Below, one piece after another: positions 46,959 through 56,975 of a stretch of DNA of 64,000 nt. The notes beneath the pieces were generated by a model. That model saw only the letters and a program-made list of their open reading frames with translations, did not search any database and was not told where the DNA came from. The stretch lies in the NCBI GenBank assembly GCA_023055425.1, contig JALGPY010000004.1:57373718-57437717 (forward strand). Reading direction: 5' to 3'. The number at the start of each line of letters is the position of its first letter. Positions within the stretch are counted from its first letter, which is position 1. The position numbers and the translations under genes were made by a program. The stretch comes from Linanthus parryae (lineage: Eukaryota; Streptophyta; Magnoliopsida; Ericales; Polemoniaceae).

Positions 46959-47538
46959 ATGTCAATTTAATTGTCTCTCCATCATGGGTATTAGATACTG
47001 GATGTGGATCTCACATTTGTTGAAATGTGCAGGATCTAAAGAGAAGTAGAATATTGGCTAAAGGAGAGATAGATCTGCGCGTTGGGAATGGAGCAAAAGT
47101 TGCTGCGTTGGCCGTGGGCGTGTGCGAACTATCTCTGCCTTCAGGATTAGTTTTAGAATTAAATAATTACCATTTTTTGCCTGCTATGAGCAGAAACATT
47201 ATTTCTGTTTCTTGTTTGGACAAGGAAGGTTTTATTATTTCAATAAAGAACAATTGTTGTTCCTTTTATCCTAATAATATTCACTATTTTAGTGCGCAAT
47301 TATTTAATGGACTGTATGTCCTTGATCTAAGCAATCCAGTCTACAACATTAATACCAAGAGGATTAAAATACGTGATTTAAATCCTGCTTATTTATGGCA
47401 CTGTCGTTTAAGCCATATAAACGAGAAACATGTATCTAGACTCCATAAGGATGGACTACTAGACTCATTTGATTTTGAGTCATATGAGACATGTGAGGCT
47501 TGTTTATTGGGAAAACTGACAAAGTCCCCTTTCAATAA
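46959..47538 (+). pseudogene. Copia B protease and GAG-pre-integrase, cut by element C
   Basis: In the frame after gag, SWVLDTGCGSHIC (46982-47020) is the protease active site, followed by a TGA at 47021-47023. The frame then stays open: GEIDLRVGNGAKVAALAVG, MSRNIISVSCLDKEGF, and the pre-integrase zinc-binding segment LWHCRLSHINEKH near 47395 with CEACLLGKLTKSPF near 47500. It is cut at 47538 by the LTR of element C and continues with KGERTSEQLALIHTDVCGP at 59309. Confidence 0.88.
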
Positions 47539-49847
47539 TGTAACACCCCCAAATTGGCTAAGCCGGAAACCCAGGGGTGTCACTCCGTACCCGGGGTTAA
47601 ACCCGAATACAAGGAGGTTTTACAACAGAAATTCCAAACCAAATCCATAAAATATTTAATTTAAACTTAAAACTTGTCTTGCCACAAATATGGGCATTAT
47701 TCCAAATCTAATAAAATTCAAACTACTAACAATGATTAAATAAAACTAAATGTGAATGATACTACTAGCGTGAGTCGCGTTTTCCCCTCGGACCATGCTC
47801 CCATCTAACCTGTGGTGCAGAAAACAAAAAGAGAACACCACAGTTCCAAAAGTCAGCGGAAATACTGAGTAAGTAACACCCAAGCATGTAAAACGATTAT
47901 GAAGTAATTTACAAATCATGAAGTATGTTGTAGAAGTTTAAATAAAATCAAGTGGTAACAAAAGCTTTGACACTTATGAGAAATAAAGAGATATTTCAAT
48001 TTCAATCTTCGCATTAGGGGATTCCAAATTCATATTTTTCCCATCCAAAATTCCAAAATCCATGTTATTAACTTGTTGATACGGGGAAAAATCAACCAAC
48101 CACTTCGCAAGCATCCAAGACCTTAAGTGTCGACACCCCCTTACAGACTTCTTGCGGCCAGAAGAGTGAGTACAAGGAGCTATCCGGGGACTTGCAACCG
48201 GATTAAATAAATTAAATTGAACGAGAGACCGAAGTCAACACGCCCAATGCCAATAGTAACCATACAACAACAATCATCCCCGTACAACTCTTCCACTTTA
48301 CGTTATCATCGATTATTAGATTTAAGTGATATTTTCAGAGAACATTTCAATTCGAAACAAGTATTCAAGCAACACGTATTTTGCATAAAATCATTTTGAG
48401 ATAAATAGGAATGGAAACGTTTGACACGAAAAGAGGAATGGGCGCTAGGCCTGGCGTGTTTACTTACCTCAACAAATAGCAATCACAGCAAATCAATCGT
48501 AGTATTCGACGTATCCTTCGTCGGAGAATTCGTTTCCTACAATTCGATAATATTCTAATCAATTATCGCTAACACACAAATACAAACAAGTCCTATATGC
48601 AATGCAAGTGTAATCCCTTTTATTATTTCCCCAACTTTAATAATAATAATTCTATTGTTAAAACGCGATTTATAGAACTATTGTTTACTAACATAAACAT
48701 AGCTTATAATATCATCTAATCTAAATTCCTCTTTTATTACTATAAAACATAACCCAATAATATTATTTTTTTCGAAATATTAACTCTTAAGCAAGAAAAT
48801 AAACTTCCTAAATAAATAATTCCCAAGTGTTTTAATAAGGCTTTCAAACCCTCCAAACCTCTCTTTCAAATTTTGAGTGTAGAGTAGTAAAAAAAATAGT
48901 TGCTAGCTATGAGAATCGAACCCTAGTCCATCACAATACTAAAAGCCAACTTTTACCACTGGGCCACTGCCCATTTTGTTAAATCTACCCCAGATATTAT
49001 TGATATGTATTCAACAGTCACCTAAAGCTAACAAATAAAAAAAAACAGAACTGACATGTTATCTCATATTACCCGAACCGAGCAGAGGAGGAAGACAACG
49101 ATGGTGGAGGTCGCGACGGCGGCGAAGGCGGGTAAGGAAGAGGCGGCCGACGGCAACAGCGGCATCGACGGCGACGGGGGAGGACGCCGGAGACGGTGGC
49201 GGCGTCGGACGAGGCGGTCGCGGTCGGGTTCGGTTCTCCGGACCCGGCGGCGCTTTGGCTTGGCGATTCGAACGGGAGAGAGAGGGCGAGAGAGAGAGAG
49301 AGCTTGGTGGTGGGTTTTGATGTGGGTTTCGTTTCTGATTTCACAAGCTATTTATAGGCTTCAATTCGAAGAATCCGGCTAAGAGGAGGATTCCTCCAGG
49401 TTGAGTTTTGATTCCGAATTGGTTCACTATTTTGGGCGAAGTTGGTTTCTTGGTGCTAAAGAATCGATCTTTGTCGAATAGGGAGTGTATTGGGACGGAA
49501 ATTGGAAGATTTGGAGTCGAATTTGGTGTTGGTGGGTGTTTGGGTCGAAGGAGGAGAAGAGAAAACTCTCCTGCTACTACCAGGAGAGGAAGAAGATGAC
49601 CAGTTTGGCTAAAAGACACTTTTTACCCACCAGAATTATATTAACTGCACTATTTAAGTTACGAAAAAGACACTAAATCCCCCTAAAGCTTAAAACAATA
49701 GTAATTAACTTTTAAATAATTAAACTAATACCCAAAACTTAAACTAACATTATTTTAACACCTAATATGATTATAAAATACCCGGTTTAATAAACTAAAA
49801 CTTAATATTTGTTAAAAATACCCGTTTCTAAATAACGGGGTATTTCA
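47539..49847 (-). repeat. Element C, 3' LTR (left side)
   Basis: On the minus strand TGAAATACCCCG to GGGGGTGTTACA, 2309 bp. It contains the TATA box complement CTATTTATAG at 49348-49357, GA-rich sequence after it and a SINE-like segment at 48889-48980. It lacks a 26-bp segment present in the other LTR near 59050. Overlapping ORFs on both strands (49056-49676) are not genes. Confidence 0.92.
48889..48980 (-). mobile_element. tRNA-derived SINE-like segment within the element C LTR
   Basis: On the minus strand: GGCCCAGTGGTAAAAGT (A-box-like), then about 30 bases later GGTTCGATTCTC (B-box-like), ending in an A-run at 48889-48897. A tRNA gene is unlikely because the acceptor stem is not formed and an A tail follows. 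The same segment is in the other LTR at 58325-58416, so it was in the element before its last transposition. Confidence 0.55.
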
Positions 49848-49861
49848 TCCTTCCCCCCTTA
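49848..49861 (-). other. Element C polypurine tract
   Basis: TCCTTCCCCCCTTA on the plus strand, a purine tract on the minus strand, abuts the 3' LTR. Element A has an equivalent AAGGGGGAAGGA at 63711-63722. Confidence 0.88.
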
Positions 49862-50070
49862 AAGAAAACTTCGTCCTCGAAGTTTAAACCAAATTCTAAA
49901 CAACATTAAGGTATGAGTCTCCACTCTAGGGTATAACTACCAATGACTACTAAATGCAAAACTAATGTCATGTACGATATGCAATATGTTATAAGGGTAA
50001 CTTCCAATAACGTATCTAAAAATCAAAGGATTACATCCTCTCCCCCTTAGAGGAGTGACGTCCTCGGAAC

Positions 50071-52302
50071 TCAGAATACCTCGTCAAAAAGGTGGGGATA
50101 CTTCTTCTTCAAGTCATCCTCCGCTTCCCATGTTGCCTCTTCTGTGAGGTGATTCGTCCACAAAACCTTTACTAGCTTGACACTCTTGTTGCGGGTTTCC
50201 CTTGTCTTTGTGTCTAGAATCTTGACACGATGTTCTTCATAACTCAACGAAGGATCTAATTCTACCGATTCCGGATCTAATACATGAGACTGGTCAGGCA
50301 CGTACTTCTTCAGTTGAGATACGTGGAATACATTATGAACACGACCCAAATTTGACGGTAGATCCAATCGATAGGCAACTTCTCCAATCTTCTCTATGAC
50401 TTCGTACGGTCCAATGAATTTCGGGCTCAACTTCCCTTTCTGATTGAATCTCATTACTCCCTTAGTTGGAGAAACTTTAAGGAAAACCTTTTCTCCAATT
50501 TGAAACTCCAGTGGTCTCCTTTTCTGATCAGCGTAGGAATTTTGTCTATCCTGAGCTGCTTTCATTCGCTGCTGGATAAGCCTAACCTGATCTGTGATTT
50601 CTTCGATTAACTGTGGACCAATCACTATTGTCTCGCTTATGTCGCTCCAACACAACGGTGTTCGACACTTTCTTCCATACAACGCTTCATGTGGTGCCAT
50701 GCCAATGCTGGCGTGATAACTGTTGTTGTAGGAAAACTCTATCAGAGGTAATCTGTCAACCCATGAACCTTGAAAGTCCATAACACATGACCTTAACATA
50801 TCCTCCAATGTCTGAATGGTTCTCTCAGTCTGTCCATCCGTTGCAGGGTGGAATGCTGTACTGAATTTCAGCTGGGTTCCCAATGCCTCCTGGAGTGCTT
50901 TCCAGAAGTGAGAGAGAAAGTTGGGATCCCTGTCAGAAACTATAGAGCTCGGGACTCCATGGTATCTCACAATGTTCTTCATATACGCATCAGCCCTTTG
51001 CTCCATATTCCATATATCCTTCATTGGAATGAACCTTGCTGTCTTGGTCAATCTGTCAACCACGACCCATATCTGATTCAATCCATTCTTTGATGTTGGT
51101 AAGGCAGTCACAAAATCCATCGAAATTGAATCCCATTTCCAAAGTGGAACATCCAATGGTTGAACTAAGCCTCCCATTCTCTTATGCTCGAACTTCACCT
51201 TCTGACAGGTTAAACATCTTGCTACAAACTCTGCTACTTCCTTCTTCATGTTAGGCCACCAAAATGTCTTCTTCATATCTTTATAAAGTTTGTCTCCTCC
51301 TGGATGTACTGAATAAGTTGTGTTGTGCGCTTCACGCATCAACTTCTCCTTGGTTTCTGCACACTTATGTGGTACACACCATCTTCCTTTGTAGCGGATA
51401 CTTCCGTCTTCATGGATCTTGAAATCCGTTGTTTGCCCTTCTTCAATCTTCTTCTTTATCCTTTCCAGCTTCACATCTCCTGACTGGTTACTCCTTATTT
51501 CTTCTAAAACATCGGGCACAACTGTCATATTCCCAAGAATATTCTTTACATCCCCTTGTTCTACCACTTCAATTTTGAGCTTTCGAAACTCATTGCATAG
51601 CCAGTCTGGCAAAACTAGCATAGCGTCTAAAGTATGGCTCGATTTTCGGCTTAACGCATCCGCTACCACATTTGCTTTCCCTTCGTGATACTGGATACGC
51701 AACTCATAGTCCTTTATGATCTCCAACCAACGTCTTTGCCTATTGTTTAACTCCTTCTGCGTGAAGATGTACTTGAGACTACTATGGTCCGTATACAATC
51801 TACACACTGCACCATATAGATGATGTCTCCATATCTTCAAAGCAAATACTATTGCTGCAAGCTCTAAATCATGCGTAGCGTAGTTCTCTTCATGAACTTT
51901 CAGTTGTCTTGAGGCATAGGCAATAACTCTTCTTTCTTGCATAAGCACACATCCTAGTCCCTTCTTCGATGCGTCACTATAAACATCAAATTCACCAGAA
52001 TCGTTAGGTAAAGCTAACACATGTGCTGTAGTCAACTTTTCCTTCAATGTCTGGAATGATTCTTCACAATCTTCGCTCCACTGATACTTTACAGCTTTCT
52101 TGGTTAGCGCAGTCAGCGGTCTAGCGATCTTTGAGAAGTCCTTCACAAAACGTCGGTAATAACCTGCTAATCCCACAAAACTTCTTATTTCTGACACATT
52201 CTTCGGAGTAGGCCAATCCTTAACTGCAGAAATCTTTCCGGATCTACTGATATCCCTTCCTTCGAGATTATGTGACCCATAAATGGTACATGATTTAGCC
52301 AA
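50071..52302 (-). CDS. Element C pol, second half: RNase H, integrase, chromodomain
   Basis: A 743-codon frame. The first ~20 residues are a chance start; true pol sequence begins with [20 protein letters not shown]. RNase [16 protein letters not shown] near residue 107 and [18 protein letters not shown]. Integrase: zinc finger HPGGDKLY and [13 protein letters not shown], catalytic Asp in SMDFVTALP, Asp in SDRDPNFL, Glu in [15 protein letters not shown]-type module ([19 protein letters not shown]) follows, then [15 protein letters not shown] and a C-terminal chromodomain-type segment ([20 protein letters not shown]). Chromodomains of this group can guide integration to heterochromatin. All key catalytic residues are present. 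It is separated from the upstream frame by one missing base near 52235. Confidence 0.92.
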   Translation of the reverse strand: MAKSCTIYGSHNLEGRDISRSGKISAVKDWPTPKNVSEIRSFVGLAGYYRRFVKDFSKIARPLTALTKKAVKYQWSEDCEESFQTLKEKLTTAHVLALPNDSGEFDVYSDASKKGLGCVLMQERRVIAYASRQLKVHEENYATHDLELAAIVFALKIWRHHLYGAVCRLYTDHSSLKYIFTQKELNNRQRRWLEIIKDYELRIQYHEGKANVVADALSRKSSHTLDAMLVLPDWLCNEFRKLKIEVVEQGDVKNILGNMTVVPDVLEEIRSNQSGDVKLERIKKKIEEGQTTDFKIHEDGSIRYKGRWCVPHKCAETKEKLMREAHNTTYSVHPGGDKLYKDMKKTFWWPNMKKEVAEFVARCLTCQKVKFEHKRMGGLVQPLDVPLWKWDSISMDFVTALPTSKNGLNQIWVVVDRLTKTARFIPMKDIWNMEQRADAYMKNIVRYHGVPSSIVSDRDPNFLSHFWKALQEALGTQLKFSTAFHPATDGQTERTIQTLEDMLRSCVMDFQGSWVDRLPLIEFSYNNSYHASIGMAPHEALYGRKCRTPLCWSDISETIVIGPQLIEEITDQVRLIQQRMKAAQDRQNSYADQKRRPLEFQIGEKVFLKVSPTKGVMRFNQKGKLSPKFIGPYEVIEKIGEVAYRLDLPSNLGRVHNVFHVSQLKKYVPDQSHVLDPESVELDPSLSYEEHRVKILDTKTRETRNKSVKLVKVLWTNHLTEEATWEAEDDLKKKYPHLFDEVF

Positions 52303-54743
52303 AACTCACACTTCGAGAGCTTAGCATACAACTTCTCATGTCTCAAGGTCTCTAATACTTCCCTGAGGTGTTCTTGATAGTCTTCCTTGCTCTTTGAGTA
52401 AACGAGGATGTCATCAATGAAGACGACTACAAAACGATCTAGAAACGTTCTCATGACACGATTCATTAGATCCATAAATACTGCAGGAGCGTTAGTTAGA
52501 CCAAAAGGCATAACTGTAAACTCGTAATGACCATACCTTTTTCTAAAGGCTGTCTTCGGGATGTCCTTCTCGGTTACCCGAAGCTGGTGATACCCTGATC
52601 TCAAGTCTATCTTTGAGAAAACACTCGCCCCTTGCAACTGATCGAACAAGTCGTCAATTCGGGGTAAAGAGTATTTGTTCTTGATCGTTGCGCTGTTAAA
52701 CTCTCTATAGTCAATGCACAACCTCAAACTTCCATCCTTCTTCTTCACGAATAACATTGGTGCTCCCCAAGGCGATACACTTGGTCTTATGTACCCTTTC
52801 TCGAGGAGTTCTTGCAACTGATCCTTTAGTTCCTTCAATTTCGCCGGTGCCATACGGTACGGCGCCTTCGAAATTGGAGTTGTCCCCGGTGCTAAGTCCA
52901 AAGTGAACTCAACCTCCCTTCTAGGTGGCATTCCCGGAATCTCATATGGGAATACATCTGGAAATTCCTTAACTATCGGTATTTCTTCTAGCACATTCTC
53001 CTTCTTAGACACGTCTTGGACATAACACAAATAAGCCTTATTCCCCTTCTTCACTTGGTTGACTATGGTCAAAGCTGACACTAGTCGGATATTTGGTTCC
53101 CTAGTGATTCCACGGTAAGAAACTTTTTCTCCCTTTGGACCCTTAAGTCTGATTTTCTGATCGTGACAGTCTATGACTGCTCGATATTTGCTCATCCAAT
53201 CCATTCCCAAGATAACATCTATCCCTCCAAGGTTAAATTGTATGAGGTTGGCTGGCAAGGTGCTAGCCGAAATCTTAACTTCTACCCCTTCGAAAATGGT
53301 GTCACACACTGTTACGTGTCCGGTTGGGGTGGCTACCGGGATGGATATTCTAGACGGCTTATTGAGACTCAATTTATCCACAAATGATGATGCAATAAAC
53401 GAATATGATGCTCCAGAATCAAATAGAGTAAATGATGGTTGATCATGAACAAGAAATGTACCAGTGACTACTCCGCCTGCTGCTTCTGCCTCGGACCTGC
53501 TCATCACAGCAATCTGTGCAACATTCCCATTCTGCGCTGCGGTTGCCGCTGTACCAGCTCCATTGTTGTTGTTGGCATTAGCTGGGGTATTGCTGGCATT
53601 CCTATTCTGACCTCCATTACCTCCATTTCCTTGGTAGTTCCTCTGTTGTCCTCCATAGTTGTTGTTCCCATTATAATTGTTGCGATTCCCATAGTTCCTG
53701 TTGCCAAACTGTTGGTTCCCGTTCCTGTTGTTGCCATTGAACTGTCGGTTCCCTTGATAGTTCCCTCCCTGATTTCCTTGTTGGTTCCCATTTGTTCTTG
53801 TACGGCACTCGAAAGCACGATGTCCCCTCTTGCCACAGTTATGGCAAGTGATTACGTTCCCTTGGCAGTCCGTTCCTGGGTGGTTCTGTTGGCACTTTTT
53901 GCAGATAAAACGACGAGGTGGCTCATCCCCATTGTTCTGCTTGTTGCCACGATACTGGCCTTGGTTAGATCCTCCATGGTTCGTCTTGAACTTCTTGTCC
54001 TGTCCACCATTGTTGTTTCGACTCTGGTTGCTACCATTTCCTCCAGCATTCTCAATCTTGCGCTTTCCGCGATTCTCATCTTGCATCTCTTGGATACGCC
54101 AAACAGATGCAGCTCTATCATACACCTCTTGAAGAGTATCATAGGTTCTGCACATTAAGTCCTTCTGCAGATGGAGTTGCAGTCCTGCCATGAACTTCCT
54201 AACCTTAGTTGCCTCATCAGGCATTAGGTGTCCTGAGAATCGGGATAACTCCATAAACTTCTTGAAGTATTCCGTCACGGAATCACTTCCCTGCTTCAGG
54301 TTCACAAACTCTATGTATTTCTGATCCTGGATATGAGATGGATAAAAGCGAGTGCGAAGAGCAGCCTGAAGAGCTTCCCAATTGAAGTTGGGTTGAGCCA
54401 AGAAAGCTTGACGTGAGTTCCTCCACCATATGTTTGCCTCGTTCTTCAGGTAGAACGCTGCGCAAACTACCTTGCGGTTGTCACGGCATTCAACCAGTTC
54501 AAGGATTTTGTCCATCTCATCGATCCAATCTTCAAGTTCCACTGGATCCTCATTGCCTGTGAAACTTCCAGGCTTCATGTCAGACACCTTCTTTGCCCAT
54601 TTGGCTGCATTATGATCTCCATTGTTCATATTCTGAGCCATCTGAGTGAATTGGGCAAAGAATTGTTCCATGTTGTTGTTTTGGGCGGCCATTTGCTCTT
54701 GACAGATTCTCCTGGTATAGTATCGTAGTGGTCTATCAGCCAT
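52185..54743 (-). CDS. Element C gag, protease and reverse transcriptase
   Basis: An 852-codon frame from ATG 54741-54743 ([16 protein letters not shown]). Capsid: [20 protein letters not shown] and [16 protein letters not shown] (residues about 110-180). Two zinc knuckles: [13 protein letters not shown] (about 278-290) and [14 protein letters not shown] (about 299-312). An Asn/Gly-rich tail follows. Protease: [12 protein letters not shown] near 440. [51 protein letters not shown] and the catalytic [11 protein letters not shown] near 770. The frame leaves pol near 52235, where a T homopolymer is one base short; the last ~15 residues are out-of-frame. In particles, protease cuts the polyprotein and RT copies the RNA. 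Confidence 0.93.
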   Translation of the reverse strand: MADRPLRYYTRRICQEQMAAQNNNMEQFFAQFTQMAQNMNNGDHNAAKWAKKVSDMKPGSFTGNEDPVELEDWIDEMDKILELVECRDNRKVVCAAFYLKNEANIWWRNSRQAFLAQPNFNWEALQAALRTRFYPSHIQDQKYIEFVNLKQGSDSVTEYFKKFMELSRFSGHLMPDEATKVRKFMAGLQLHLQKDLMCRTYDTLQEVYDRAASVWRIQEMQDENRGKRKIENAGGNGSNQSRNNNGGQDKKFKTNHGGSNQGQYRGNKQNNGDEPPRRFICKKCQQNHPGTDCQGNVITCHNCGKRGHRAFECRTRTNGNQQGNQGGNYQGNRQFNGNNRNGNQQFGNRNYGNRNNYNGNNNYGGQQRNYQGNGGNGGQNRNASNTPANANNNNGAGTAATAAQNGNVAQIAVMSRSEAEAAGGVVTGTFLVHDQPSFTLFDSGASYSFIASSFVDKLSLNKPSRISIPVATPTGHVTVCDTIFEGVEVKISASTLPANLIQFNLGGIDVILGMDWMSKYRAVIDCHDQKIRLKGPKGEKVSYRGITREPNIRLVSALTIVNQVKKGNKAYLCYVQDVSKKENVLEEIPIVKEFPDVFPYEIPGMPPRREVEFTLDLAPGTTPISKAPYRMAPAKLKELKDQLQELLEKGYIRPSVSPWGAPMLFVKKKDGSLRLCIDYREFNSATIKNKYSLPRIDDLFDQLQGASVFSKIDLRSGYHQLRVTEKDIPKTAFRKRYGHYEFTVMPFGLTNAPAVFMDLMNRVMRTFLDRFVVVFIDDILVYSKSKEDYQEHLREVLETLRHEKLYAKLSKCEFWLNHVPFMGHIISKEGISVDPERFLQLRIGLLRRMCQK

Positions 54744-55620
54744 AATCCTACACTATAACCTATTGTATCATTCATACAATAACCTAAGGTACATGTAATG
54801 ATAAAATAAATGACATGTAAATAGCATTTAAGCATGTAATGTCACGCGTTGATTATCAAACGAACAGTTACACATGTATTTGCACATAGGCTAATCACAT
54901 CTTATTTCTCGTATCTCTTAGAAAATTATAAAAGTAATCTATCGGGCAAGAAAAAATTATAATTTTTGATTTGAAGCATTCTTTCTGAGTCTACTTTAAT
55001 ATCCAAGAAGATTCAACTCAAAATAATTCATATAATTCAAATTACACAAAGAATGGCATAGCTGCTGTCCCATATCACCAGAATAGAAATTTCAAATTCT
55101 TCAAGTCATATACCGACCTTAACTTCCTCAAAATGGGCTAGGGTTTCACCCAGATTTAGTATTATGTGTCTACTAATCACCATAAAAATTTTAGGTTCAT
55201 CCAAGATAGGGAAGATAGGTAGAAATCAAAGATACCACAAACGGTCACTGTGAAATTCTGGCACTGAACCACGTACTTTGAAAATTCGTATCTAAGTCTC
55301 CATAACTCATTTGGGTCTGAAATTTTTATGGAATGTTCCTGAGAATGTCTATTTTCTGGGAAAAATTCAGGAGAAAATAAATCCAAGTTTAAACACGTCT
55401 GATAAAACGAATATTAACTGCTGCGCAGATTTGAACGTCACAACACAATGCAACAAAAATTTGAATTCATACTCCAATTAAATAAAAATGCAATTTATTC
55501 AAATCCCAAAACGAATTCTTGAAACACAAATATCATCCTAGAATCAAATCATCCTACCAAATCAAACTAACTTAAAGGAATAATGTCTTAAAATAAAATT
55601 AACATAAATCCTAAACGTTC
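54744..55620 (-). other. Element C spacer between extra ORF and gag
   Basis: About 880 bp without a convincing ORF. It contains AT-rich sequence and may hold signals for gag translation (for example a splice acceptor) that I cannot identify by eye. Confidence 0.5.
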
Positions 55621-56700
55621 CTACTTGCGGCAAAGATATTCTAATGTTTTTGGTGATGATGGTGGGGTAGGAGTATGAGGAGTGTATTGTGGTGATTCGG
55701 GTGGATCCATATCTTCGTCCTTCTCGATCTTTCCCCATGCTTTTCGCACCTTCATGGCTATCTCTTCCTTTTCCATCCTCTCAAGCTTCCTTAGGATTTT
55801 TCCTGCTTCATGCGTAGTCTCCGCCTCCATAGTGGTTATATTCTCTAAGCGTTCCAAAAGAGTGGGTGGGTCTAATTGGTATTCTCCATACTCATGATGT
55901 ACGTATTTTGAGCAATTAGACACTTCTTTTCCCCAAACATTATCGGTTAATAGGTCGCTGAACTCGTCTTTTATCCCCTTCCAAGGTGTCATCCTTGGTA
56001 ATCCATTGAGCATGTAGTGACACATGGTCAACGGGTCCCTGAAAAATCCTTGACGCCTTTTGCTCCAAGCGATGCACAAATTCTGGATGTAGGTGCAATA
56101 CTCCTTTAGAGTTTCTAAACCTGGATGGTAGATCACGCCACGTGGATGGTCGGCTTCAGTAAGATTGCCAGGAGTAGGTATGGGCGGTCTAAATCCTGTA
56201 TGTGGAGTTGGAGTTGGAACGGGTTCTTCTTCTTCAATTGGATCTTCTTCTATCGGATCTTCTTCTGGATCTTCTTCTATTGGATCTTCTTCGGGCTTGT
56301 ACTTCGCGCCTTCCTTTTTATCTTGTTTAGTTACGTGAGTGCCCATTTCCCATGCCTTGAGCTTGTATCGTAAGAACTCCGGTGTGACCATGTAATCGCC
56401 CTTGAGTATGTACTCGTCATTGTTAGGGAACAAACATCCTTCCTTTGAAATGACTAAATCGGAGTACTCCTCCTTCACATCTTTCCATGGGAAGGTGTTC
56501 GGCAGTCCTTCTAGTATGACGTCGCATATCACCAATGGGTCTCGGAAATCCAGGCGTCCTTGGCCAGAAAGTCTCCATTGGTAGCACCGATCCCTGACAC
56601 GTGTGCAATAGCTATCAATGCTTTCCCGTCCTTCCAGGAACTTTAGGTGATAGGGTGAGGCTCCAATACTAGATGAAACGGATTCAGATTGAGCAGCCAT
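55621..56700 (-). CDS. Extra sense ORF upstream of gag in element C (duplicated-domain protein)
   Basis: A 359-codon ORF in the same sense as gag, starting 275 bp after the LTR end. It has two copies of a ~100-residue domain (residues about 18-118 and 190-287) sharing the spaced pattern FRDPL-x3-C-x3-L-x-GLP-x3-PWK-x2-K-x-E-x-SDL, with a YC...C.W segment before it and a GxY...P..L..(K/R)L segment after it. A linker of acidic EEDP repeats (about 137-159) and a proline/threonine-rich run separates them; a Lys/Glu-rich helix and a PPESPQYTPHTPTPPSS tail end the protein. No signal peptide or membrane segment is seen. I do not recognise the family. The domain is loosely capsid-like in length and in its E-S-x3-Y start, so origin from gag or from a captured host gene are both possible. 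Confidence 0.7.
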   Translation of the reverse strand: MAAQSESVSSSIGASPYHLKFLEGRESIDSYCTRVRDRCYQWRLSGQGRLDFRDPLVICDVILEGLPNTFPWKDVKEEYSDLVISKEGCLFPNNDEYILKGDYMVTPEFLRYKLKAWEMGTHVTKQDKKEGAKYKPEEDPIEEDPEEDPIEEDPIEEEEPVPTPTPHTGFRPPIPTPGNLTEADHPRGVIYHPGLETLKEYCTYIQNLCIAWSKRRQGFFRDPLTMCHYMLNGLPRMTPWKGIKDEFSDLLTDNVWGKEVSNCSKYVHHEYGEYQLDPPTLLERLENITTMEAETTHEAGKILRKLERMEKEEIAMKVRKAWGKIEKDEDMDPPESPQYTPHTPTPPSSPKTLEYLCRK

Positions 56701-56961
56701 CTGAAAGAAGTAAGAAAGACAAAGAGTCTCAGCATTGTTCTATAACACGCATATATTCTTAAAATCTTAAGCATTCTAAAAGAACTAAGCAATAAATCAT
56801 AAATATAGGGTTCTAAGCATATAGCACAAAAAAAACAAATCAAGCAAAATTCTAAATGCTAAACTATCCCACAGCCCCGGCTTATTCAAATTTTAATTCT
56901 TTTTCCTATGTCCATTTTAAAAATTTCTTTTTATAAAATTTTTTTACTTTTGGATTGCCGG

Positions 56962-56973
56962 GCTCTGATACCA
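56962..56973 (-). other. Element C primer-binding site
   Basis: The plus strand reads GCTCTGATACCA, the complement of TGGTATCAGAGC, two bases inside the 5' LTR end at 56976. It matches initiator tRNA-Met. Confidence 0.93.
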
Positions 56974-56975
56974 CC

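Noticed and set aside
48889..48980. Possible tRNA gene
   Set aside because: A- and B-box-like motifs are present but no acceptor stem is visible and an A tail follows; a SINE origin fits better.
49056..49676. Overlapping GC-rich ORFs on both strands, repeated at 58492-59054
   Set aside because: They lie inside the LTRs of element C, overlap on both strands and change length between the two LTRs through indels that are not multiples of three; they do not behave as genes.
53439..54158. 239-codon plus-strand ORF
   Set aside because: It is antisense to the Asn/Gly-rich tail and zinc knuckles of gag in element C; low-complexity coding sequence leaves the opposite strand open.
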